Positions 37,662 through 45,255 of a stretch of 64,000 nucleotides of DNA are shown here, piece after piece. Under the pieces are notes generated by a model. The model was not told where the DNA came from, searched no databases, and was given only the letters and a program-made list of their open reading frames with translations. The stretch's first letter is position 1. The number at the start of each line of letters is the position of its first letter. The translations under genes and the position numbers were made by a program. Source of the DNA: SAR116 cluster alpha proteobacterium HIMB100 (GTDB lineage Bacteria > Pseudomonadota > Alphaproteobacteria > Puniceispirillales > Puniceispirillaceae); the NCBI GenBank assembly GCA_000238815.2, contig AFXB01000010.1, positions 1,103,491-1,167,490 of the forward strand, given 5' to 3'.

Positions 37662-37901
37662 ATGTCTAATCGCGATAAATATGATGAAGCCTTTATGGAA
37701 GTTTTTGAGATTGAGAAGAGCCAGCTTAACTCATCTCTGGAATATCAAAGTATAACGCCATGGGATTCGGTTGGGCATATGGCGCTAGTCGCCGCGTTGG
37801 AAGATGTTTTTGATATCATGCTTGAAATGGATGACATTATCGATTTCGGTTCATATGAAACTGGCCTGAAGACACTGGAAAAATACGGCGTAGAGTTCTA
37901 G
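37662..37901 (+). CDS. Acyl carrier protein
   Basis: A 79-residue acidic protein with the ACP fold pattern. ITPWDSVGHMALVAALEDVF at residues 31-50 holds D35-S36, where Ser36 should carry 4'-phosphopantetheine, followed by FDIMLEMDDIIDFGSYETGL (helix III region). The usual DSL is DSV. Its stop codon is directly abutted by the ATG of the AMP-ligase gene, so the pair is certainly coupled. No phosphopantetheinyl transferase lies nearby; the housekeeping enzyme must activate it. Confidence 0.85.
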   Translation: MSNRDKYDEAFMEVFEIEKSQLNSSLEYQSITPWDSVGHMALVAALEDVFDIMLEMDDIIDFGSYETGLKTLEKYGVEF

Positions 37902-39299
37902 ATGTTCTGGCTCAATTGCGCGGATGGTCGTGATGAGTTGCCCTTTTTGATTGATGGCGACGAAACTCTGTCATACGCACAACTATTCCAGTCATCAGAT
38001 GATCTATTTAGTTCTTACAAAAGAGGCGTGGTTGCCATTTTATGCGGCCGCAACCGAGAGACGATAACGGCCTATATTGGGGCTTTGCGACACAGGCACA
38101 TCCCGCTTTTGCTGAATAATGACTTGCCAGATAAGCAGCTTTATAATCTGCTGTCCTTATATAAAGCAGATTATCTGTTTGCGCCGTCTGACAGGTCTTT
38201 TCATGCTTATGCTGCTGTTTCAGCTTATCATAGCTACACTTTATCTGAGTATGTTACTGACAAAACTGTTCCCGCCCCCCATTCAGACCTCGCCATGTTA
38301 ATCCCAACATCTGGGTCAACAGGTGATCCAAAATGCGTGCGGCTGAGCCATCGAAATATTGAAAGCTGTACACAAAGTATTATTACCTATCTCTCGCTTG
38401 ATAGTCAGCGCCGTGCTGTTTCTTTACTGCCGCTTCATTATTCATATGGTTTATCTGTTTTGAACAGCATTGTCGGCGCACGTGGCTCTTATCTATTGTC
38501 CCTGCACTCACCTCTTACACGCTCTTTTTGGGCAGATATTGTAAACTTTGGTGTAACTGATTTTTCTGCTGTACCGTTTATTTTTGAATCTCTGAAAAGA
38601 ATGCGTTTCTCAGAAGAAATACTGTCTTCATTAAAGGTTGTAACACAAGCAGGGGGGAGGTTAACTCCTTCATTGACGTCGCATTTTCAGTCCTTGTTTA
38701 GCCAACATGGTATTCGTTACTTCACCATGTATGGACAAACAGAAGCTTCGCCGCGAATTGCTTATCTCAGGCCGGAAGATGCCGTTCGCAAAGCTGGTTC
38801 TGTTGGAAAGGCTCTTGATATTGGGTCTGTCAGCATATCTTCTGAACAGCGCGTTGAGGATGAAGGAGAACTTATTTATTCAGGGCCAAATGTTTGTCTT
38901 GGTTACGCAAACAATAGAGACGATTTGGCAAAGGGGGATGACTTTTGCGGCGTTCTTCATACGGGTGATTTAGCCAGAATAGATAATGAAGGCTTTATTT
39001 TCATCACGGGGCGGTTGAAGCGCGTAGTAAAGGTGAACGGTGTCTCGGTCAATCTAGATTTTATTCAGTCACGCCTTCAGGACTTAGGATATGCTGTCTA
39101 TGTTGTTGGTGTTGATGATAGAGTATATTTAGCTGTGGAGGCAGATGAAATTGCTCCTGTATTAAATTCTGCAAAGACCGAATTTGATTTTCATGGAACG
39201 GTTTGGCAGGCTAAACAATTTGAGGCTATCCCCAGAACCGCTGCAGGAAAGCCAGATTATGTTTCCCTTCAAGCTGCATTTATGAAGGACCACAGATGA
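37902..39299 (+). CDS. AMP-dependent acyl-CoA/acyl-ACP synthetase
   Basis: A 465-residue ANL-superfamily enzyme, slightly shorter than the usual 500-550. Core motifs are TSGSTGDPK at residues 136-144 (P-loop), MYGQTEASPRIAYL, HTGDLARIDNEGFIFITGR and the catalytic lysine K450 in PRTAAGKPDY. It activates a carboxylate as acyl-AMP and passes it to a thiol, here most likely Ser36-phosphopantetheine of the ACP encoded immediately upstream (zero-base spacing). It overlaps luxE-like by four bases. The acid substrate cannot be read. Confidence 0.85.
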   Translation: MFWLNCADGRDELPFLIDGDETLSYAQLFQSSDDLFSSYKRGVVAILCGRNRETITAYIGALRHRHIPLLLNNDLPDKQLYNLLSLYKADYLFAPSDRSFHAYAAVSAYHSYTLSEYVTDKTVPAPHSDLAMLIPTSGSTGDPKCVRLSHRNIESCTQSIITYLSLDSQRRAVSLLPLHYSYGLSVLNSIVGARGSYLLSLHSPLTRSFWADIVNFGVTDFSAVPFIFESLKRMRFSEEILSSLKVVTQAGGRLTPSLTSHFQSLFSQHGIRYFTMYGQTEASPRIAYLRPEDAVRKAGSVGKALDIGSVSISSEQRVEDEGELIYSGPNVCLGYANNRDDLAKGDDFCGVLHTGDLARIDNEGFIFITGRLKRVVKVNGVSVNLDFIQSRLQDLGYAVYVVGVDDRVYLAVEADEIAPVLNSAKTEFDFHGTVWQAKQFEAIPRTAAGKPDYVSLQAAFMKDHR

Positions 39300-40300
39300 T
39301 TTTTGACGAACTTAAATATCTCACTAACCATCACATTGAATCGTGTGATCTTTATCAGGACTATCTGAAAACATTATTCCCTGAATTTGAGTCAGCAGAA
39401 ACTCTTTCTGATTTGCCCTATTTACCCGTTAGGGCCTTCAAGGATTTCACACTGAAGAGTGTTGATGACCAGAATATTTACAAGGTGATGCGCTCGTCTG
39501 GAACCACGGGACGCCCATCAATGATTTATCTGGACAAACAGACAGCACAATTACAGATCCGCACATTGATAAACAGCTTTGCAGATACTTTTGGTGCCGG
39601 CCGCTTCCCCATGCTGATTATTGACAGTCAGAAAACTGTTTCAGATCGGCGGTTCTTTTCAGCACGTACAGCGGCGATTAACGGGTTTTCCATGTTTTCA
39701 AAGGGCCGATGTTTCGCTTTGGATGAAAATATGGTTTTAGACGTTGCCGCGGTAAAAGAATTTTTGGCTGAGCATGCAGGCAAACAGATTTTCATCTTTG
39801 GATTTACCTTTTTGGTATGGAAACAATTTGTTGAGGCCCTGAAATGTATAAACACCAAAATCGACCTGACAAATTCATTTTTGCTTCACGGTGGTGGCTG
39901 GAAAAAATTAGAAGCAGAGAAAGTGTCAAGTAAGACGTTTAAACAAACATTAGAGCAACTGACAGGTTGCAGGCATGTACATAACTATTACGGGATGATT
40001 GAGCAAACTGGCTCTATCTTTATTGAGTGCGAAAAAGGGCATATGCATGCGTCCGCCGTATCAGAAGTCCTGATAAGAGATCCTGAAACACTTGAGCCGG
40101 CCGGAGAGGGTGAAACCGGATTAATTCAGCTTTTTTCAACCATACAAATGAGCTACCCAGGACAGTCACTATTGACTGAAGATATCGGCCGCCGCTTCGA
40201 CAACAAAATATGTGGGTGTGGACATCCTGGCGCAATTATTGAAGTAGATGGACGTCTAGAACATGCAGACCTTCGTGGGTGCAGTGATGCCTATCCTTGA
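39296..40300 (+). CDS. LuxE-like acyl-protein synthetase
   Basis: A 334-residue protein of the LuxE family (PF04443 type). VMRSSGTTGRPSMIYLDKQT near residues 64-83 is the AMP-binding loop, LLHGGGWKK and HNYYGMIEQTGSIFIECE follow, and the C-terminus has CGCGHPGAIIEVDGRLEHAD and ends in RGCSDAYP, with Cys329 near the position of the acyl-accepting LuxE cysteine. In bioluminescence LuxE activates a fatty acid and hands it to LuxC. The luxC-like gene follows directly (overlap), but no luxAB is present. Two ligases in one operon suggest either two acyl substrates or a relay. Confidence 0.8.
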   Translation: MIFDELKYLTNHHIESCDLYQDYLKTLFPEFESAETLSDLPYLPVRAFKDFTLKSVDDQNIYKVMRSSGTTGRPSMIYLDKQTAQLQIRTLINSFADTFGAGRFPMLIIDSQKTVSDRRFFSARTAAINGFSMFSKGRCFALDENMVLDVAAVKEFLAEHAGKQIFIFGFTFLVWKQFVEALKCINTKIDLTNSFLLHGGGWKKLEAEKVSSKTFKQTLEQLTGCRHVHNYYGMIEQTGSIFIECEKGHMHASAVSEVLIRDPETLEPAGEGETGLIQLFSTIQMSYPGQSLLTEDIGRRFDNKICGCGHPGAIIEVDGRLEHADLRGCSDAYP

Positions 40301-41477
40301 ACTTGATCGTGAAGGCCAGTTTCCTCCTCTAAAGGGACAAGATGACAGACAGTCATTTTTGTGTATGGATGAACAGGTAATAAGCTTTTGTCAGACCTTA
40401 TCTGCTCTGCTTTTGAATGATAGAAAAGCACGGTCTTTTGCTGATATCGTGACCTTTGCCTATTTCTGTCGAAAGGCGAATATTCAGGCGATAAGCGCTA
40501 CATTACACAATCGTGACCGGCGTCAGGGGTGGGGCCGCTTAATTCATATTGCGCCCTCAAATATTCCTGTCAATTTTGCCTTTTCCTTAATGATGGGACT
40601 TCTCTCCGGCAACAGAAATTATGTGCGTCTTCCCTCTAAAGCCTATTCACAGATAGAGATTATTGTTGCAGCAATTGAGGCAGTTTTGCAGCAGAGTCAA
40701 TTTGCAAGCATGACTAGTCGAATCTTATTTTTTAGATGTAAGAGAGACAGTTCTATATTGAAGTTAGAGGTTGGGCGTTGTGATGGTGTTGTTGTTTGGG
40801 GTGGTGACCAGACAGTTGCCGCTTTCAGAGCGCTGAACAAACAGCCGCGATGTGTTGAATTATATTTTCCCAATCGTGTCTCCTGTTCAATTATGAATGC
40901 TGAACAGGTGATGGCTTGTGACAGCATAGCTTTGCGTCGTATATTTCAGAATTTTTACAACGATACTTATCTTGTTGACCAAAATGCATGTTCATCACCG
41001 AATATAATTTACTGGGTAGGCAATAAAGCAGGCATTCTGTCTGCACAGGAAAAGTTTTGGGAGGGATTTCAGGCCTTTCTTTCCGAAAAAATGTCACCTG
41101 CTGCGGGAATATTAATCGAAAAGCAGCTCGATCTGCTCAGAAATATCCACGATTGCAAAACAGAATTAGCAATACGCCATCATGGTCCATATATATGGTT
41201 GTTCCAGAACCGATCCCTTTCTGACAAACGTCTTCGGTACGGCTCCTTTCTTCAGGTAGAGTTGTGCAATCTGGAGGATATTGTAGAGCATATTAGAACC
41301 AACGAACAGACCGTCACATATTTTGGTCTGAATAAAGAAAAACTGGCGGCATGTTTGCTTGCAAAAGGCCGTATTGTTGACAGGATTGTGCCAATTGGAC
41401 AGGCATTGGCCATAGGGGTTCATTGGGACGGAAAGTCTATATTGGCAAACTTGTCACATGAAATGGATGTCTTATGA
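40287..41477 (+). CDS. LuxC-like acyl-CoA/acyl-protein reductase
   Basis: An aldehyde-dehydrogenase-fold reductase of about 396 residues. HIAPSNIPVNFAFSLMMGLL is the NAD(P)-binding entry, VVVWGGDQTVAAFRALNK follows, and DTYLVDQNACSSPNIIYW contains the catalytic Cys in the DQxACS motif, matching LuxC. It would reduce a thioester-bound acyl group to an aldehyde. The true start is uncertain: ATG at 40263 or 40287, both inside the luxE-like gene. It is followed by a four-base overlap with the initiating sugar transferase gene. Its product aldehyde may feed the transketolase of the same operon; that link is inference. Confidence 0.8.
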   Translation: MPILELDREGQFPPLKGQDDRQSFLCMDEQVISFCQTLSALLLNDRKARSFADIVTFAYFCRKANIQAISATLHNRDRRQGWGRLIHIAPSNIPVNFAFSLMMGLLSGNRNYVRLPSKAYSQIEIIVAAIEAVLQQSQFASMTSRILFFRCKRDSSILKLEVGRCDGVVVWGGDQTVAAFRALNKQPRCVELYFPNRVSCSIMNAEQVMACDSIALRRIFQNFYNDTYLVDQNACSSPNIIYWVGNKAGILSAQEKFWEGFQAFLSEKMSPAAGILIEKQLDLLRNIHDCKTELAIRHHGPYIWLFQNRSLSDKRLRYGSFLQVELCNLEDIVEHIRTNEQTVTYFGLNKEKLAACLLAKGRIVDRIVPIGQALAIGVHWDGKSILANLSHEMDVL

Positions 41478-42067
41478 CAGAGACGAGTGTTTTAAAGCGA
41501 TTCATGGACCTTGTTATTGCCATCACAGCTTTAATCTGTTTGGCTCCTTTTCTTGTCTGCACTGCTCTTATGATTCTGATAACGATGGGCAGACCTATTT
41601 TTTTCACCCATCAGCGAAGTGGGCGAAATAAGGTCCCATTTTTCCTTTTTAAATTCAGAACCATGCACCAACCGAGACAGACTCAAGAGACAGATGCGGA
41701 GCGCATAACACCGTTCGGATTGTTTTTGCGAAAATATAGTATTGATGAACTGCCCCAATTGTTGAACGTCATTTTTGGACAAATGAGCCTTGTTGGGCCT
41801 CGCCCTCTCTTACGTGAATATGACGATTTGTTTACGGAGGTTCAAAATCAACGATTTTTGGTTAAGCCAGGCATCACAGGTCTTGCGCAAGTATCAGGTC
41901 GCAATGACATTTCGTGGGAAGACAAGCTGAATTGGGATGTAACTTATGTTAAGACGCGAACCATTTGGTTGGATTTCATTATTCTGGTAAAAACAATATT
42001 TGTGGTTTTTTCAGCCGTAGGATTTAAGCCTTCAGGAGAATCGTCAAAATTTGGCGCAGAAGAGTGA
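41474..42067 (+). CDS. PglC/WcaJ-type undecaprenyl-phosphate sugar phosphotransferase
   Basis: A 197-residue monotopic initiating transferase. It has an N-terminal hydrophobic re-entrant segment (LVIAITALICLAPFLVCTAL), FTHQRSGRNKVPFFLFKFRT, the catalytic region SIDELPQLLNVIFGQMSLVG followed by PRPLL, and the C-terminal KPGITGLAQVSGRN. It starts glycan synthesis by moving a phospho-sugar from UDP-sugar to undecaprenyl phosphate. The short length fits the PglC class, which lacks the large N-terminal membrane domain of WbaP/WcaJ. Four-base ATGA overlap with luxC-like upstream. A second initiating enzyme, WecA-like, is at 54878-55948. Confidence 0.9.
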   Translation: MTETSVLKRFMDLVIAITALICLAPFLVCTALMILITMGRPIFFTHQRSGRNKVPFFLFKFRTMHQPRQTQETDAERITPFGLFLRKYSIDELPQLLNVIFGQMSLVGPRPLLREYDDLFTEVQNQRFLVKPGITGLAQVSGRNDISWEDKLNWDVTYVKTRTIWLDFIILVKTIFVVFSAVGFKPSGESSKFGAEE

Positions 42068-42074
42068 GGAAAAA

Positions 42075-42536
42075 ATGGGATTTTCTTTAAATGCAGAAGA
42101 GCTTCAAAAATATCAGCCAAACCGATATCCTTTTTTAATGATAGATAGGATTTCAGATGTAGAGCCTGGAGAGTATGCAAAGGGATACAAACATCTGACG
42201 AATAATGAATGGTATTTTCCGGTCCATTTTCCAAATGGGGCGAACATGCCAGGGGCGCTGCAGCTGGAGGCAATGGCCCAGATGCTGACTGTTGCTATAA
42301 CCACTCAAGACGGTCTCTCAGGCTCTGTTACTCATGCTCTTGAGCATACAGTCCGGTTTAAAAAGGAAGTGGTTCCTGGCGATACGTTGTTCATTGAAGC
42401 TTATGTTGACAGTTGGCGCCGCGGTATCTGTAAGGGGCATGCCACAGGATATACAGATGGAACTGTCGCCTGTGAAGCAAAAATGTTGATAACAATTCCA
42501 GAAATATTGAACCAGTATATTCCGAAGAGACCTTGA
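42075..42536 (+). CDS. FabZ-like beta-hydroxyacyl-ACP dehydratase
   Basis: A 153-residue hot-dog-fold protein. PNRYPFLMIDRISDVEPGEY at residues 15-34, His51 in FPVHFP and Glu65 in LQLEAMAQM correspond to the catalytic His and Glu of FabZ/FabA. It would dehydrate 3-hydroxyacyl-ACP to the enoyl form. ATG at 42075 has GAGG in front; an in-frame TTG at 42051 lies in the previous gene. Present beside an ACP, an SDR reductase and a LuxC-like reductase, it probably acts on the dedicated ACP rather than in general fatty-acid synthesis (inference). No ketosynthase gene is seen nearby. Confidence 0.8.
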   Translation: MGFSLNAEELQKYQPNRYPFLMIDRISDVEPGEYAKGYKHLTNNEWYFPVHFPNGANMPGALQLEAMAQMLTVAITTQDGLSGSVTHALEHTVRFKKEVVPGDTLFIEAYVDSWRRGICKGHATGYTDGTVACEAKMLITIPEILNQYIPKRP

Positions 42537-44125
42537 TGGAATTTGACGCGATTGTGGTTGGTGGAGGGGCTGCCGGGGCTGCAATAACATGGCATTTGTC
42601 ACAAAGCGGGCACAAGGTTTTGTGTTTGGAAAGAGGGCCTTGGATGAACCCTCAAAATTATCCATCAACGAAGCATGATTGGGAACTCTTGAAGGACCGC
42701 CAATTTTCTGCTGTGCCCGCTCAAAGACAAAGCATATATGACTATCCTATAAATGATAGCGGATCACCCATCGCTATCTGTAATTTTAACGCTGTTGGTG
42801 GGTCAACGATTTTGTATTCTGGCCACTATCCTCGGTTTAGACCACCGGATTTTTCACTACGAACATCAGAAGGTGTCGGGGAAGACTGGCCGATCGGCTA
42901 TGAGCAGCTACGCCCTTTTTTTGAACTCAATGAACAAGAGACAGGGGTCTCAGGTCTTGTTGGTGACCCAGCTTATCCAGATATTAAAACACTGTTGCCA
43001 CCTGTTCCGCTTGGTGAGTGTGGGCGAATTTTGGCAGAGGCATTCAATCACTTAAACTGGCATTGGTGGCCAAGCTATGCTGCAATATCAACACGTGATC
43101 GGGCAGGTCGTAACGCGTGCATTAATCTTGGTCCTTGCAATACTGGTTGTCCACAACAGGCGAAATCGAGTGCAGACATCACCTATATGAAACGTGCAAA
43201 GTTGCTCGGCGCGGAGATTGTATCTGAAGTGGCTGTAGATCGTATTCTTGTGAAGAATGGCAAGGCGTATGGGGTTCATTATCGAGATGCAAATGGGGCT
43301 GAAATGATGGCCTATGCAAAGATAATTATCCTCGCGGCAAGTGCGATTGGCACACCTCGTATTTTGCTCAATTCTAAGTCTGAGGATTATCCTCATGGTT
43401 TGGGGAACCACAATGATCAGGTTGGCCGAAATTTAATGCTTCATCCACTAGGTCTAGTTGAGGGTATTTTTGACAAGGACCTAGACACGGATGTTGGTCC
43501 GCAGGGCTGCCTGATATATAGCCTAGAACATTACAGGGACAAGAAGGCTAGTCATAAGCTCGGTTACATGATGCATGTTCTGCGGGGTAGCGGCCCACTC
43601 GAAGCTGCCCGCTATGCATGGTTGCGCAGACGACTGAAGTTTGGGCCATCTCTGTATAGTGACTTTCATTCATTTTATCGGCGACAGATGGCTATCTCCA
43701 TTATTTGTGAAGATCTGCCTGAGCCAGAAAACCGTGTCACACTTGATGAAACCGCAACAGATATTCATGGTGGGGCAGGTGTGAAAATTACCTATAAAAT
43801 GGGTGAGAATACAAAAGCAATAATGGCGAGTGGGATGAAAAATGCGCGCATATTGCTTAAAACAGCAGGGGCATCCAAAACATTCGCTTATGGTCCTGTT
43901 CGTAATACAGGCTGGCATACAATGGGAACATGCCGAATGGGTGAAAATCCCAATAGGTCAGTTACAAACGCATCAGGGGAATGCCATTCTGTCTCAAACC
44001 TTTATATTGCCGATTCCAGCCTGTTTGCTTCGGGATCTTGCGTAAATCCTGCCAATACCGTTCAGGCTTTGGCCTTGTTTATAGGGTCTAGGATAGCGGA
44101 AAGGCTACGAGGTGGCGCGGGATGA
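42536..44125 (+). CDS. GMC-family FAD oxidoreductase
   Basis: A 529-residue flavoprotein. The ADP-binding motif is DAIVVGGGAAGAAITWHLSQ at residues 4-23. A Cys-rich GPCNTGCPQQAKSSADITY lies mid-chain, and the C-terminal catalytic region has NTGWHTMGTCRMGENP and CVNPANTVQALALF. This arrangement is typical of membrane-linked gluconate/sorbitol-dehydrogenase-like large subunits, which oxidise an alcohol or sugar hydroxyl and pass electrons to a partner. ATG overlaps the fabZ-like stop by one base (TGATG). The four-base overlap with the next small gene suggests that is its partner subunit. Confidence 0.85.
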   Translation: MEFDAIVVGGGAAGAAITWHLSQSGHKVLCLERGPWMNPQNYPSTKHDWELLKDRQFSAVPAQRQSIYDYPINDSGSPIAICNFNAVGGSTILYSGHYPRFRPPDFSLRTSEGVGEDWPIGYEQLRPFFELNEQETGVSGLVGDPAYPDIKTLLPPVPLGECGRILAEAFNHLNWHWWPSYAAISTRDRAGRNACINLGPCNTGCPQQAKSSADITYMKRAKLLGAEIVSEVAVDRILVKNGKAYGVHYRDANGAEMMAYAKIIILAASAIGTPRILLNSKSEDYPHGLGNHNDQVGRNLMLHPLGLVEGIFDKDLDTDVGPQGCLIYSLEHYRDKKASHKLGYMMHVLRGSGPLEAARYAWLRRRLKFGPSLYSDFHSFYRRQMAISIICEDLPEPENRVTLDETATDIHGGAGVKITYKMGENTKAIMASGMKNARILLKTAGASKTFAYGPVRNTGWHTMGTCRMGENPNRSVTNASGECHSVSNLYIADSSLFASGSCVNPANTVQALALFIGSRIAERLRGGAG

Positions 44126-44502
44126 ATGTAAACACTCTTTTGAACAAGATGTTTCCTGGCGAGCCTTTTTCAGGCCTTCCTTCCTTCTCAGAGCTCGTTC
44201 TGAATTCTGAGCAAGAATTCAGCCTCTCTTCGGTTAACGTGCCTTTGCCTGCGTTAGGCAGAAGAAGCGAAGATGAAGCAGATGTAAATGATATTCTAAA
44301 AGAGCTAAAATCTGTTGATTTTGAACAGGTTCAGCAGTTTATTAGCCAAGCCTTAGACTTTTATTTTACACACCCCAAGGTGCTTGCAGTACTTCAGAAA
44401 GGTCATACACCTCTTTATCCCCATGTCCGCAACTTAGGTGATATAGATTATGATCTTCTTGCCCCTGTTTTAGAGAAAAATCTGGGAGGTTTTGATGGAT
44501 GA
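44122..44502 (+). CDS. Small protein, possible partner subunit of the GMC oxidoreductase
   Basis: 126 residues, not recognised with confidence. It is acidic, with a Leu/Phe-rich middle (VNDILKELKSVDFEQVQQFI, then SQALDFYFTHPKVLAVLQKG) and a C-terminal LGDIDYDLLAPVLEKNLGG. No signal peptide or membrane segment is visible. Gluconate-2-dehydrogenase-type GMC enzymes usually need a small subunit of about 150-200 residues encoded next to the large one; position and overlap (ATGA) suggest the same here, though the sequence shows no clear twin-arginine signal. Confidence 0.5.
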   Translation: MNVNTLLNKMFPGEPFSGLPSFSELVLNSEQEFSLSSVNVPLPALGRRSEDEADVNDILKELKSVDFEQVQQFISQALDFYFTHPKVLAVLQKGHTPLYPHVRNLGDIDYDLLAPVLEKNLGGFDG

Positions 44503-45226
44503 GATGCCCAAGACAGTCGTTGTAACTGGTGCGAGTGGCGATATTGGCTTTGCCGTTGTAAATCAACTAATTGGACAAGGGTATCTTGTGGCGGCTTGTG
44601 CCCATAAAAATCTGGACAGGTTATCTGTCCTTGGTAAAGACAAGAAAAATATCACTATATACCACCTCAATTTGGAAGATGATCAGGGCATCAAAGACTG
44701 CGCTAGGCAGATTTGTGGTGATGCTAAGGCAATAGTTGGTCTAGTCAATTGTGCTGGCATAGCTGAGGGCGGATTGTTTGGGATGACAAAGATTGAGGAT
44801 ATGCGGCGCCTGTTTCAAATTAATCTTTTTGGCATTCTTTTATTTACGCAAGTTATTGTGAAAAAAATGATGCGACGAAAGTGCGGGTCAATAGTGAATG
44901 TTGGTTCTACAGCTGGAATTTTCTCTGACCCCGGCACATTGGCATATGGCTCATCAAAGGCGGCATTAATTCATGCTAGTCGGGCACTGGCCGTTGAATT
45001 AGGCCCTATGGGTATCAGGGTAAATGCTGTTGCTCCTGCTGTTGTGAACAGTAAAATGGCTGATATGATGGATACGTCGTCTAGAACGAAACTAGATGAG
45101 AGAGGGTCATTGTCAGGTGTAACTGAGCCACAAGATATTGCTGATATCGTAATGTTTTTATTGTCTGATAAAGCTGCTTCAATTTCAGCACAAACCATAA
45201 GAATTGACAGGGGTATGCCTTTTTAG
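44495..45226 (+). CDS. Short-chain dehydrogenase/reductase (FabG-like)
   Basis: A 243-residue classical SDR. TVVVTGASGDIGFAVVNQL (TGxxxGxG cofactor loop near residues 10-17), VNCAGIAEGG, NVGSTAGIF with the catalytic Ser, YGSSKAALIHASRAL with Tyr and Lys, and IRVNAVAPAVVNSKMADM are all present. ATG at 44495 follows GGGAGG at good spacing and overlaps the previous gene by 8 bases. It may reduce a 3-oxoacyl-ACP (FabG-like) or a sugar/polyol ketone; the neighbouring ACP and FabZ-like genes favour the first. Confidence 0.85.
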   Translation: MDEMPKTVVVTGASGDIGFAVVNQLIGQGYLVAACAHKNLDRLSVLGKDKKNITIYHLNLEDDQGIKDCARQICGDAKAIVGLVNCAGIAEGGLFGMTKIEDMRRLFQINLFGILLFTQVIVKKMMRRKCGSIVNVGSTAGIFSDPGTLAYGSSKAALIHASRALAVELGPMGIRVNAVAPAVVNSKMADMMDTSSRTKLDERGSLSGVTEPQDIADIVMFLLSDKAASISAQTIRIDRGMPF

Positions 45227-45255
45227 GTGCCATTTATATCCAGAGGAAAATAACC

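Noticed and set aside
39296..41477. Reading LuxE/LuxC-like genes as a bioluminescence operon
   Set aside because: No luxA, luxB, luxD or luxG-like genes are present, and the neighbours are glycan and ACP genes.
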